In this document: piece by piece, positions 42,460-51,000 of the stretch
Numbering within the stretch: the first letter of the stretch is position 1
Layout of the letters: the number at the start of each line of letters is the position of its first letter
DNA from: Streptomyces sp.
GTDB lineage: Bacteria > Actinomycetota > Actinomycetes > Streptomycetales > Streptomycetaceae
Length of the DNA: 63,097 nucleotides
Assembly (NCBI RefSeq): GCF_019510245.1
Contig: NZ_JAEKKT010000204.1
Coordinates: 1-63,097, forward strand
Reading direction: 5' to 3'
Translations under genes and position numbers: made by a program
Notes under the pieces: generated by a model
What the model saw: only the letters and a program-made list of their open reading frames with translations
Database searches by the model: none
Told to the model about the DNA's origin: nothing

Positions 42460-43425
42460 TCAGGCGGCCTGCGGGCCCCGGAACGCGCGCCGGTAGGCGT
42501 TCGGCGTCGTACCCAGCGACTTCACGAACTGGTGCCGCAGCGCGGCCGCCGTCCCGAAGCCGGTCCGGCCCGCGATGGCGTCCATCGTCTCGTCCGTCCC
42601 CTCCAGCAACTCCTGCGCCAGCAGCACCCGTTGCCGCAGGATCCAGCGGTACGGCGTGGTGCCGGTCTCCTGCTGGAAGCGGCGGGCGAAGGTGCGCGGG
42701 GCCATCAGGGCGCGGGCGGCCAGCTGCTCGACGGTGACCTCCTCGTCGAGGTGCTCCGTCATCCAGGCCAGCACCCCGCCGACCGTGTCGCAGGGGCCCT
42801 CGGGCAGCGGGCGCTCGATGTACTGGGCCTGGCCGCCGTCCCGGTGCGGAGGCACCACCATCCGCCGGGCGATCTTCCTGGCGACCTCGGGGCCCTGCTC
42901 CTTGCGCACGATGTGCAGACAGGCGTCGATGCCGGCCGAGGTGCCCGCCGAGGTGATCACCGGGTCCTCATCGACGTACAGCACGTCCGGCTCGACCCGG
43001 GTGCGCGGATACCGGCGGGCCAGCAGCTCCGCGTGCCGCCAGTGCACGGCACACCGGCGTCCGTCCAGCAGCCCGGCCGCGCCGAGCACGAAGACGCCGG
43101 AGCAGACGCTGAGGACCCTGGCGCCCCGGTCCACCGCCCGGCGCAGCGCGTCCAGCAGCTCGGGCGGGTACTCCCTGGTGACGTTTGCGTCCGAGGCCGG
43201 CACCGCGATCAGGTCGGCCTCTTCGAGGCGGTCGAGACCGTAGGGCGTCGAGACGGTGAGGCCGGGCACGTGGGTGCCGAGCGCCGGCCCCTCCGCCGAG
43301 ACCACCGCGAAGTCGTACACCGGCAGCCCCTCGTCGGAGCGGTCGAGGCCGAAGACCTCGCAGACCACCCCCAGCTCGAAGGGGTGCACACCGTCGAGGA
43401 GCACCGTGGCCACGTTCGTCAGCAT
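42460..43425 (-). CDS. nrdS: GlxA/AraC-type regulator NrdS
   Basis: A 321-residue regulator: a DJ-1/PfpI-like domain (about 1-185, with VLSVCSGVFVLGAAGLL around the nucleophile-elbow cysteine) and a C-terminal AraC double HTH (about 215-315). It lies downstream of nrdA-nrdB on the same strand, where the S. coelicolor nrdABS operon has its AraC-like nrdS gene, and next to eizA-cyp170A1 as in that species. ATG 43425 is chosen; a longer start at 43482 is possible. The 266-base gap to nrdB holds inverted repeats. Confidence 0.83.
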   Translation of the reverse strand: MLTNVATVLLDGVHPFELGVVCEVFGLDRSDEGLPVYDFAVVSAEGPALGTHVPGLTVSTPYGLDRLEEADLIAVPASDANVTREYPPELLDALRRAVDRGARVLSVCSGVFVLGAAGLLDGRRCAVHWRHAELLARRYPRTRVEPDVLYVDEDPVITSAGTSAGIDACLHIVRKEQGPEVARKIARRMVVPPHRDGGQAQYIERPLPEGPCDTVGGVLAWMTEHLDEEVTVEQLAARALMAPRTFARRFQQETGTTPYRWILRQRVLLAQELLEGTDETMDAIAGRTGFGTAAALRHQFVKSLGTTPNAYRRAFRGPQAA

Positions 43426-43426
43426 G

Positions 43427-43481
43427 CTGCCAGTGTGCCTCGCCGCTGGCAGTAATTCGAGGGTGTGTGGCAGTGCTGCCA
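43427..43481. promoter_or_regulatory. TGGCAG/CTGCCA inverted-repeat cluster upstream of nrdS
   Basis: TGGCAG-TG-CTGCCA (43468-43481) is a perfect palindrome. Further half-sites CTGCCAG (43427-43433) and CTGGCAG (43446-43452) lie nearer the nrdS start. The set looks like an operator, perhaps for NrdS itself. Confidence 0.5.
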
Positions 43482-43518
43482 CTCACCGTAAGGCGTCTGC
43501 GGCGCGACAGTGGTGTCC

Positions 43519-43779
43519 ATGAACGGAAACCAGATCGAAGGTCTCGTCGGAATGGTCCTGGTCCTCGGCATCCTGGTCCTCATGGCCCTCCCGTCCGTGC
43601 TCGGCGTCCTGCGCGACAGGCGCATCGACCGGCAGATCAGGGAGGCCCATGAGGACCGCGGGGAGCGGGAGACCCGGAAGGCTCGGCAGGCTCAGAAGTC
43701 CTCGTCGAGGTCGACCGTGCCCTCCACCGCCACCTGGTACGCGGACGGGCGGCGTTCGAAGAAGTTCGTCAGCTCCTGA
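43519..43779 (+). CDS. Possible small membrane protein opposite nrdS
   Basis: An 86-residue frame on the opposite strand in the nrdB-nrdS gap. Residues 8-32 form a good membrane helix (VGMVLVLGILVLMALPSVLG), followed by a charged basic/acidic tail. The last 88 bases overlap the 3' end of nrdB antiparallel, so the C terminus may be fortuitous. No strong Shine-Dalgarno is seen. It could be a real single-pass protein or chance coding. Confidence 0.4.
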   Translation: MNGNQIEGLVGMVLVLGILVLMALPSVLGVLRDRRIDRQIREAHEDRGERETRKARQAQKSSSRSTVPSTATWYADGRRSKKFVSS

Positions 43780-44699
43780 ACCCCCTGCAGCTCCATGAAG
43801 GAGAACGGGTTCTCCGAGCCGTACACCGGGGCGAAGCCCAGGCGGCCGAGCCGCTGGTCGGCGACGCACTCCAGGTACTGGCGCATGGAGTCGGTGTTCA
43901 TGCCGGGCAGGCCGTCACCGCACAGGTCACGCGCGAACTGCAGCTCCGCCTCGACGGCCTCCCGCAGCATGTCGGTGACCTGCTGCCGCAGCTCGTCGTC
44001 GAAGAGCTCCGGCTCCTCCTTGCGGACGGTGTCCACGACGTCGAACGCGAAGCTCATGTGCATCGTCTCGTCACGGAACACCCAGTTGGTTCCGGTGGCG
44101 AGACCGTGCAGCAGACCCCGGCTGCGGAACCAGTAGACGTACGCGAAGGCGCCGTAGAAGAACAGGCCCTCGATGCACGCGGCGAAGCAGATGAGGTTGA
44201 GCAGGAATCGGCGGCGGTCGGCCTGGGACTCCAGGCGGTCCAGGTTCTCCACCGAGTCCATCCACGTGAAGCAGAACTCGGCCTTCTCGCGGATGGAGGG
44301 GATGTTCTCGACCGCCGCGAAGGCGGCGGCGCGGTCCTCCGGGTCGGGGAGGTAGGTGTCCAGGAGCGTCAGGTAGAACTGGACGTGCACGGCCTCCTCG
44401 AACAGCTGCCGGCTCAGATAGAGCCGCGCCTCGGGGGAGTTGATGTGCTTGTACAGCGTCAGCACCAGGTTGTTCGCCACGATCGAGTCACCGGTCGCGA
44501 AGAACGCCACCAGCCGGCCGATCAGGTGCTGTTCCATCGGGGACAGCTTCGCGAGGTCGGCGACGTCGGAGTGGAGGTCGACCTCCTCCACGGTCCAGGT
44601 GTTCTTGATGGCGTCCCGGTAGCGCTCGTAGAAGTCCGGGTAGCGCATCGGGCGGAGCGTGAGCTCGAAGCCGGGGTCGAGAAGGTTCTTGCTGGACAT
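43692..44699 (-). CDS. nrdB: Class Ia ribonucleotide reductase, small (beta) subunit
   Basis: A 335-residue diiron/tyrosyl-radical subunit. Helices carry the metal-ligand segments RQLFEEAVHVQFY and RDETMHMSFAFDVV, with further Glu/His residues in between. It supplies the radical to NrdA for dNTP synthesis. Its ATG overlaps the nrdA stop by one base (TAATG), so the subunits are coupled. As in S. coelicolor, this class Ia enzyme is expected to be switched off by vitamin B12 through the leader of nrdA. Confidence 0.95.
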   Translation of the reverse strand: MSSKNLLDPGFELTLRPMRYPDFYERYRDAIKNTWTVEEVDLHSDVADLAKLSPMEQHLIGRLVAFFATGDSIVANNLVLTLYKHINSPEARLYLSRQLFEEAVHVQFYLTLLDTYLPDPEDRAAAFAAVENIPSIREKAEFCFTWMDSVENLDRLESQADRRRFLLNLICFAACIEGLFFYGAFAYVYWFRSRGLLHGLATGTNWVFRDETMHMSFAFDVVDTVRKEEPELFDDELRQQVTDMLREAVEAELQFARDLCGDGLPGMNTDSMRQYLECVADQRLGRLGFAPVYGSENPFSFMELQGVQELTNFFERRPSAYQVAVEGTVDLDEDF

Positions 44700-47086
44700 T
44701 ACTGGCAGGCCTCGCAGGACTCGGGGTTTTCCAGGGAGCAGGCGACGGCGTCTTCGGGCGCCGCCTGCTGGACGGGGACGGTGGCTCGGGCCTGCGCGGC
44801 GCGGGCGATCCGGGTCGCCGGGCGCGAGCGCAGGTAGTACGTCGTCTTCAGACCCGACTTCCAGGCGTACGCGTACATCGAGGAGAGCTTGCCGATGGTC
44901 GGCGTCTCCAGGAAGAGGTTCAGGGACTGGGCCTGGTCCAGGTACGGGGTGCGCGCGGCGGCCATGTCGATCAGGCCGCGCTGCGGGATCTCCCAGGCGG
45001 TGCGGTAGAGATCGCGCACCTCCTGCGGGATCCAGACGAAGTCCTGCACCGAGCCGTTGGCCTCGCGCAGCGCCTCGCGGGTGCGGGCGTCCCAGACGCC
45101 GAGGTCCTTAAGGTCCTGCACCAGGTAGGAGTTGACCTGGAGGAACTCACCGGACAGCGTCTCGCGCTTGAAGAGGTTCGAGACCTGCGGCTCGATGCAC
45201 TCGTACACGCCCGCGATCGAGGCGATGGTGGCGGTGGGCGCGATGGCGAGCAGGAGACTGTTGCGCAGGCCCGTCGTCGCGATCCGCGCGCGCAGCGCCG
45301 CCCAGCGCTCCGGCCAGGTGAACTCGACGCCGTAGTGGTCGGGGTGCAGCACGCCCTGCGCGGTGCGGGTCTTCTCCCAGGCCGGCAGCGGGCCGCCGCG
45401 CTCGGCGAGGTCGGCGGAGGCCTCGTAGGCGGCGAGCATGATCCGCTCGGCGATCCGGGTGGACAGCGCCTTCGCCTCGGCGGAGTCGAAGGGCAGCCGC
45501 AGTTTGAAGAAGACGTCCTGGAGCCCCATCGCGCCCAGCCCCACCGGCCGCCACCGGGCGTTGGACCGGCCGGCCTGCTCGGTCGGGTAGAAGTTGATGT
45601 CGACGACCCGGTCGAGGAAGGTGACGGCGGTGCGGACGGTCTCGTCGAGCCGCTCCCAGTCGATGTCCCCGTTGGCCACGAAGGCGCCGAGGTTGACCGA
45701 GCCCAGGTTGCAGACGGCCGTCTCGCCGTCGTCCGTGACCTCCAGGATCTCCGTGCAGAGGTTCGAGGAGTGGATGACATGGCCGGGGGTGGCCGTCTGG
45801 TTGGCGGTCCGGTTGGCCGCGTCCTTGAACGTCATCCAGCCGTTGCCGGTCTGCGCGAGGGTCCGCATCATCCGGCCGTACAGGTCACGGGCGGGGAGGG
45901 TCCGGCGCGCCAGCCCCTGCGCCTCGGCCCTGCGGTAGGCCGCGTCGAACTCCTCGCCCCACAGGTCGACGAGTTCCGGTACGTCGGCGGGGGAGAAGAG
46001 CGACCACGGCTCGTCGGCGTTCACCCGGCGCATGAACTCGTCCGGGACCCAGTGCGCGAGGTTGAGGTTGTGGGTACGGCGGGCGTCCTCACCGGTGTTG
46101 TCGCGCAGTTCCAGGAACTCCTCGATGTCGGAGTGCCAGGTCTCCAGGTAGACCGCGGCGGCGCCCTTGCGACGGCCGCCCTGGTTGACGGCGGCGACCG
46201 AGGCGTCCAGCGTCTTCAGGAACGGCACGATGCCGTTGGAGTGCCCGTTCGTGCCGCGGATGAGCGAGCCGCGCGCACGGATCCGGCTGTACGACAGACC
46301 GATGCCGCCGGCGTGCTTGGAGAGGCGGGCGACCTGGTGGTAGCGGTCGTAGATCGAGTCCAGCTCGTCCTTCGGGGAGTCGAGGAGGTAGCAGGACGAC
46401 ATCTGGGGGTGCCGGGTGCCGGAGTTGAAGAGGGTGGGGGAGGACGGGAGGTAGTCGAGGCGGCTCATCAGCCCGTAGAGCGCGGCGACTTCGTCCAGCG
46501 ACCTGGTGGTGTCTCCCCCAGAGGGGGCACCCCCATCGGCGAGACCGGCGGCGACCCGGAGCATGAAGTGCTGGGGCGTCTCGATGACCTTGCGGGTGAT
46601 CGGGTGCCGGAGCAGGTACCGGCTGTGCAGCGTGCGCAGGCCGAAGTAGCCGAAGCGGTCGTCGGCGGCCGGGTCGACGAGCGCGTCGAGGCGGGCCGCG
46701 TGCAGTCGGACGAACTCGGCGGTGCGGTCGGCGACGAGGCCCTCGCGGTGCCCCACGGCCACGGATCCGGTGAAGGACGTCACGCCCTGCGAGGCGGCCT
46801 CGGCGCGGATGGAGACGGTGAGCAGACGCGCGGCCAGCCGCGAGTAAGCGGGGTCCTCCGAGATCAGACCGGCGGCGGCCTCGGTGGCCAGCTCGCGCAA
46901 CTCCGACTCGTCGGCCCGCGCGGACCGGCCGCGCAAGGCGGCGGCGGCGACCCGGCCGGGGTCGGCGTCGGGGAGGTCGGCGGTCAGCTCGGTCAGGGTC
47001 CGCAGCAGCGCGGTACCGGGACCGTCGTCCGCCGCGGATTCCACAGAGCTGGTCGCTGAAGCCGGGTCGGCTGGCGCGATGGTCAC
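44699..47086 (-). CDS. nrdA: Class Ia ribonucleotide reductase, large (alpha) subunit
   Basis: A 795-residue catalytic subunit that reduces ribonucleoside diphosphates. Typical segments are the substrate loop SSCYLLDSP, the radical-site region NLCTEILEVT and the C-terminal redox pair CEAC, four residues from the end, reduced by thioredoxin or glutaredoxin. GTG 47086 follows GGGAGAG; the frame is open further upstream into the leader but is not used. Near residue 190 the gene contains a short palindrome that codes for a Gly/Asp/Ser/Thr-rich insertion. Confidence 0.95.
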   Translation of the reverse strand: MTIAPADPASATSSVESAADDGPGTALLRTLTELTADLPDADPGRVAAAALRGRSARADESELRELATEAAAGLISEDPAYSRLAARLLTVSIRAEAASQGVTSFTGSVAVGHREGLVADRTAEFVRLHAARLDALVDPAADDRFGYFGLRTLHSRYLLRHPITRKVIETPQHFMLRVAAGLADGGAPSGGDTTRSLDEVAALYGLMSRLDYLPSSPTLFNSGTRHPQMSSCYLLDSPKDELDSIYDRYHQVARLSKHAGGIGLSYSRIRARGSLIRGTNGHSNGIVPFLKTLDASVAAVNQGGRRKGAAAVYLETWHSDIEEFLELRDNTGEDARRTHNLNLAHWVPDEFMRRVNADEPWSLFSPADVPELVDLWGEEFDAAYRRAEAQGLARRTLPARDLYGRMMRTLAQTGNGWMTFKDAANRTANQTATPGHVIHSSNLCTEILEVTDDGETAVCNLGSVNLGAFVANGDIDWERLDETVRTAVTFLDRVVDINFYPTEQAGRSNARWRPVGLGAMGLQDVFFKLRLPFDSAEAKALSTRIAERIMLAAYEASADLAERGGPLPAWEKTRTAQGVLHPDHYGVEFTWPERWAALRARIATTGLRNSLLLAIAPTATIASIAGVYECIEPQVSNLFKRETLSGEFLQVNSYLVQDLKDLGVWDARTREALREANGSVQDFVWIPQEVRDLYRTAWEIPQRGLIDMAAARTPYLDQAQSLNLFLETPTIGKLSSMYAYAWKSGLKTTYYLRSRPATRIARAAQARATVPVQQAAPEDAVACSLENPESCEACQ

Positions 47087-47158
47087 GTGGGGCTCTCCCT
47101 CGCTGGGCACGGGGCCTGGCGGAGGGCAGGGGCAGCACACGGCGCGCACGCGTGTCGC

Positions 47159-47187
47159 GTCCCCGGCCCACTCCACGAGGCCCGGAC
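47159..47187 (-). other. Hairpin in the nrdA leader (possible expression platform)
   Basis: GTCC..GGCC pairs with GGCC..GGAC between the cobalamin aptamer and the nrdA start. It has no U-run, so it could act through the ribosome-binding site or by a non-canonical terminator. Confidence 0.4.
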
Positions 47188-47218
47188 GTCAGAACGCCCG
47201 AACCGGGTGGCTGGGCGT

Positions 47219-47320
47219 GCTGTCGGCAGGTCCTCGGACTGATTCCTGTGCACGAACATGCACAAGTACACCGTTGCGGGACAGTTCCGGATTCGCACCG
47301 GATTCCCCTGTGGCGACAGC
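47219..47320 (-). ncRNA. Cobalamin (B12) riboswitch
   Basis: On the minus strand the aptamer core reads GCCACAGGGGAATCCGGTG, then GAATCCGGAACTGTCCCGC and AGTCCGAGGACCTGCC, which are the conserved cobalamin-riboswitch segments. A perfect 7-bp P1 stem (GCTGTCG with CGACAGC) closes it. It precedes nrdA and begins only 16 bases after the GNAT stop. In S. coelicolor the homologous element represses nrdABS when B12 is present, leaving the B12-dependent class II enzyme. Confidence 0.93.
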
Positions 47321-47336
47321 GAGCATGAGCATACAT

Positions 47337-47891
47337 CTAGTGCCGGGCCGCGATGCCACCCCCAGATGTTGTGCCGCGGTGGTGTCGGAGTGTCAACTCA
47401 TAGGTGAGGAGAGTGATGTCGTCCAGGTGTGGCACGGGGTTCCAGTCCCGCTCGGGTGTGCGGAGGAACCCGAGGCGTTCGTAGAGCCGGTGGGCGGTGT
47501 GCATGCTGCGCTGGCTCGACAGGACGACGGCCGTGCAGCCCTCCACGGCCCGGGCCCGGTCGACGCAGGCGCGGACGAGGGCCTCGCCGGCACCTCGGCC
47601 GCGGGACTCGTGGGCGACCGCGAGCGCCCTGATCTCGGCCTCGCCGGGGCGGGCGATGTCGGCGACCGGGCCGGGGCCGGAAACGAAGGTGACCCCGCCG
47701 AGCAGTCTTGCGCCGTCGACCGCCACGAGCACCTCCGCGGCGACCGCCCGGCCGGCCACGTCCTTCAGTACGGGCAGGTACGGGTCGCCCTCGCCGTAGT
47801 CGAGGAGGCCGTCCCGGAGGTAGGCCTGGGCGGTGAGCTCGCCGAGGTCTTCGTATTCCGCGGGGGCCGCGGGCCGGATCGTGATGTCCAT
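47337..47891 (-). CDS. GNAT family N-acetyltransferase
   Basis: A 184-residue GNAT protein. Motif A for acetyl-CoA binding is in VAHESRGRGAGEALVRACVD, and the C-terminal motif B region is HRLYERLGFLRTPERDWNPV. The substrate is not evident. ATG 47891 is used; the longer frame to 48470 is antisense to the NACHT gene. Its stop lies 16 bases before the B12 aptamer on the same strand, so the nrdA promoter must lie within or upstream of the end of this gene unless the two are cotranscribed. Confidence 0.85.
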   Translation of the reverse strand: MDITIRPAAPAEYEDLGELTAQAYLRDGLLDYGEGDPYLPVLKDVAGRAVAAEVLVAVDGARLLGGVTFVSGPGPVADIARPGEAEIRALAVAHESRGRGAGEALVRACVDRARAVEGCTAVVLSSQRSMHTAHRLYERLGFLRTPERDWNPVPHLDDITLLTYELTLRHHRGTTSGGGIAARH

Positions 47892-48065
47892 GGTGCCGAG
47901 TCTGCCGGAGGGCTCGGACGACGTGCGCCTGAATTCACCGGGGGTGTATCGGTCTTGCTCTGCCGTCGGCGGAGTCGAGTTGCGGGGTGCGGCGGGAGTG
48001 CTTCCATGGAGGTAGGTGCCCGCGGGTCCTCCGTGCCGAGAGCCGGTCTCGGAAGGAGAGGCACC

Positions 48066-51000
48066 ATGTCGAGAATCGTCCGTCACCCGCCGGGCAAGGT
48101 CCGGCCACGCAGTGCGCCGATGGCGACGCTGGATGCGAGGCGGGCGTGGCGTCGGCTCCGGCGGTTCTTTCTGGGGCACTGGCACCATCTGACCATCTGG
48201 CTGGAGGCCCGCCGCAACACCACCCGGCCCAAGACCTGGCGCCGGTGGTGGTCGTACACCAATCTGAACCGGGTCGTCTGGCTGACTCTGCTGATCCTGC
48301 TGCTCGCCTGGGTCGCTGAGGGCATCTGGATCCTGTTCACCCACCGTACGACCCCCTTCGAGCAGTGGCGGCACAGGTCCGAGGACGGGTTCGACGCCGT
48401 CCTGCGCTTCCTCGGCCCGCTCCTCGCCGCCTCGGTCGCCGCGGCGGCGTTTCTGTTCTTCTGGTACCACTGGACCAAGAGGCGCTACCTCGCCAAGGCC
48501 CGCAAGGAGCCGCGCAGACTGGTGCGCACCGCAGGGCCGGACATCTCCGAGATCGTGGGCCGGGAGGAGATCGCCCGAGTCATCGCCCAGCGGTTGCGGC
48601 AGCGTGAGACTCGCAGGCCCTATCTGCTCGTCGGTGGTATCGGCACGGGCAAGACCGCCGTCCTGGTGCGGCTCACCGAGCTACTGGCCCGTCAGCACGC
48701 CGTTCCGGTGCCGATACGGTTGCGGGACGCCACCGGTGGTGACCTCAACTTCGAGCGGATGGCCAGGGAACGGTTCGCCGAGGAGGCGCCCCGGGGCATT
48801 CTGGCACGCGGCAAGAACGACCGGGTCTGGCAACAACTGCTCGCCGACGACAAGGTGGTGGTGATCGCCGACGGCCTGGAGGAGGCGGTGCTCGACGAGA
48901 GGTTCCAGGAGGACCGGGACAACATCATCCGCAAGGCCATCGAGCGTGCCTACGAGGAGAAGCTGCCGCTCGTCATCGCATCCCGGCCGCACAGCCCGCT
49001 GGAGAGCACCCCCGCCGCGATCGTGGAGCTCGAACCGCTGAGCGAGGAGGAGGCCCTGCGCTTCGTCGAGGCGCAGGTCCCGGAGAGCGACGAGCGCCGT
49101 ATCGACTGGATCGTGGAGACCGCGGAGGTCACCGAATCGCCCATCTACCTCCAGATCGCCCGCGAACTGCACCACCACGGAGGCCTGGAACGCAACCGTC
49201 TGCGCAACGACGGCCATCGGCTCGACACCCGCAGCTGGGACCGCAGCACCCTGCGGCTGTGGCTGCTGGAGACGTGGGACCGTGCCGTGCGCGAGGGCCG
49301 GCTGCGCGAGGACGTCGAGCTGAGTCCCCGGGAACGCGACGACACCGTCGAGGTGGTCTCCGCGCTCGCGTGCATCGGACTGCTCCAGGACCGGCTGGAG
49401 GTCGGTTTCGCCGAACTGCTGGGCGACGACGTCCACCCCGGTCCGACGCGGCGGACATCGGCCCGGGCGGACCATCTGTGGGCCATGGCGCGCCGTTTCG
49501 ACCGGTACGGCAAGCGTGGGAACACCTTCTCCGAGTGGCATCGGGAACAGGTCTGGAAAACGCTCTGCGACCACCTGAGCCCCAGAGAGAGGAAGCGTCT
49601 GCTCGAGGGCAACATGGGCCAGTGCCAGACCGCGCTCGCTCACTTCGCGGCCAACGCGGACAAGCTCCGGCTGGTGGAGAGCTTCGAGAAGAGGGTCCGT
49701 TTCCCGCACAGCACCCTCCAGGCCTACTTCGGCTTCCGCATGCTGAGTCACCTCGGCGAGCACGACGCCGGCGAGTTGATCGAGCTGGCCCTGCGGCCGC
49801 CGGGCCCGAGCCGCGAGCTGCTCATCGCTCTGGTGCTGCTCGCCCGTCGACGGGCGGCGGAGCTGTCGGCCAAGGGAGGCAGTGTCGGGGCCGAGGTCAG
49901 GAAGTACCGGGACGAGCTGTGGCGGCAGGCACCGGTGTACGGACGGCCCATGGCAGACCGGCTCTTCACGGCGGCGAACCGTCGCACGGACGATCCCAAG
50001 GCCCTGGACCTCTACGCGGCGGCCCTGGAGGTCGACAGCGCCGAGTCCAGGCCGCGCCTGCTGAGCGACATCGTCAAGAAGGTGTACGAGCGCTGGCCCG
50101 ACATCAAGGGTGACCGGCGCACCGTCGAGGACGCCAAGCGAAGGCTGGCCAAGCAGCTTGGCACAGCACTTCGTGCGGCTTCCCAGAAGACCGACACCAT
50201 GTTGCTCTACTACTACCTCTTCCAGATCGGCAAGGGGGAGCCCTCGTACGCCGTGCGCCTGGCCGTCGGCCAGGAGTTCGGCAGCGGCGGCAACTCGGCG
50301 TTCGCGATCATCCGGGAGAGGTACGGTCTGAACACCGACCCCGTCAGGGAATACGAGGAGACGGTCAGCGAGCTGAGGGCCGGCCGGAGGAAGCAGCACG
50401 ACGACTGGACCGTGCGGATGCGGGACGCGATGACCGCCCGGGCCTCCTCGTGGGACCGGTCGGCCGCGGAGATCGACCGGCTGCAGCAGCGCCGTATGAA
50501 GACCAAGCAGCGGTACCGGAAGGACCGTATCGAGTTGTCCAGGGAGTTCGTGATGCGGGCCTGGATGATCCCCATGCTGCTGGGATCCGTCGACGAAGCC
50601 CACCGTGACGAGGCCCGTGAACGCCTCACCAAGTGGGTGCGCCACCTCGATCCCGAGTACACCCACGGCGCCCCCGACCTGCCGCTCGCCCTCGAGGCCG
50701 CGCTGGCCCAGGGTTTCAAGTTCGCCGCCAATCGCCGCAAACGCCATCCCTATTCGTATCCGGGCAGCCGGGCCGAGCTGATCCGGCAGGCGGAGACGAT
50801 GCTCCAGCGGTCCCGGTGCTGGTACACCCAGCTGACGCTGCTCCAGGCGCTCTGCCTGTGGGAGCTTCCGGACAGTGCCGGCCACCGCGAACGGGAGGCG
50901 GACGGAGCGGTGTGGCGGGAGAACGGATCCGGTATACGGCTCGTGGCCTCCCGGGCGATGGCGGGGACCAGCGCGGTACAGACGGTGCAGCGCTGGCTGT

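Noticed and set aside
46884..48065. An N-terminal extension of the NACHT gene back to 46884
   Set aside because: It would run antisense to nrdA and GNAT and through the riboswitch; the ATG at 48066 has a perfect Shine-Dalgarno.
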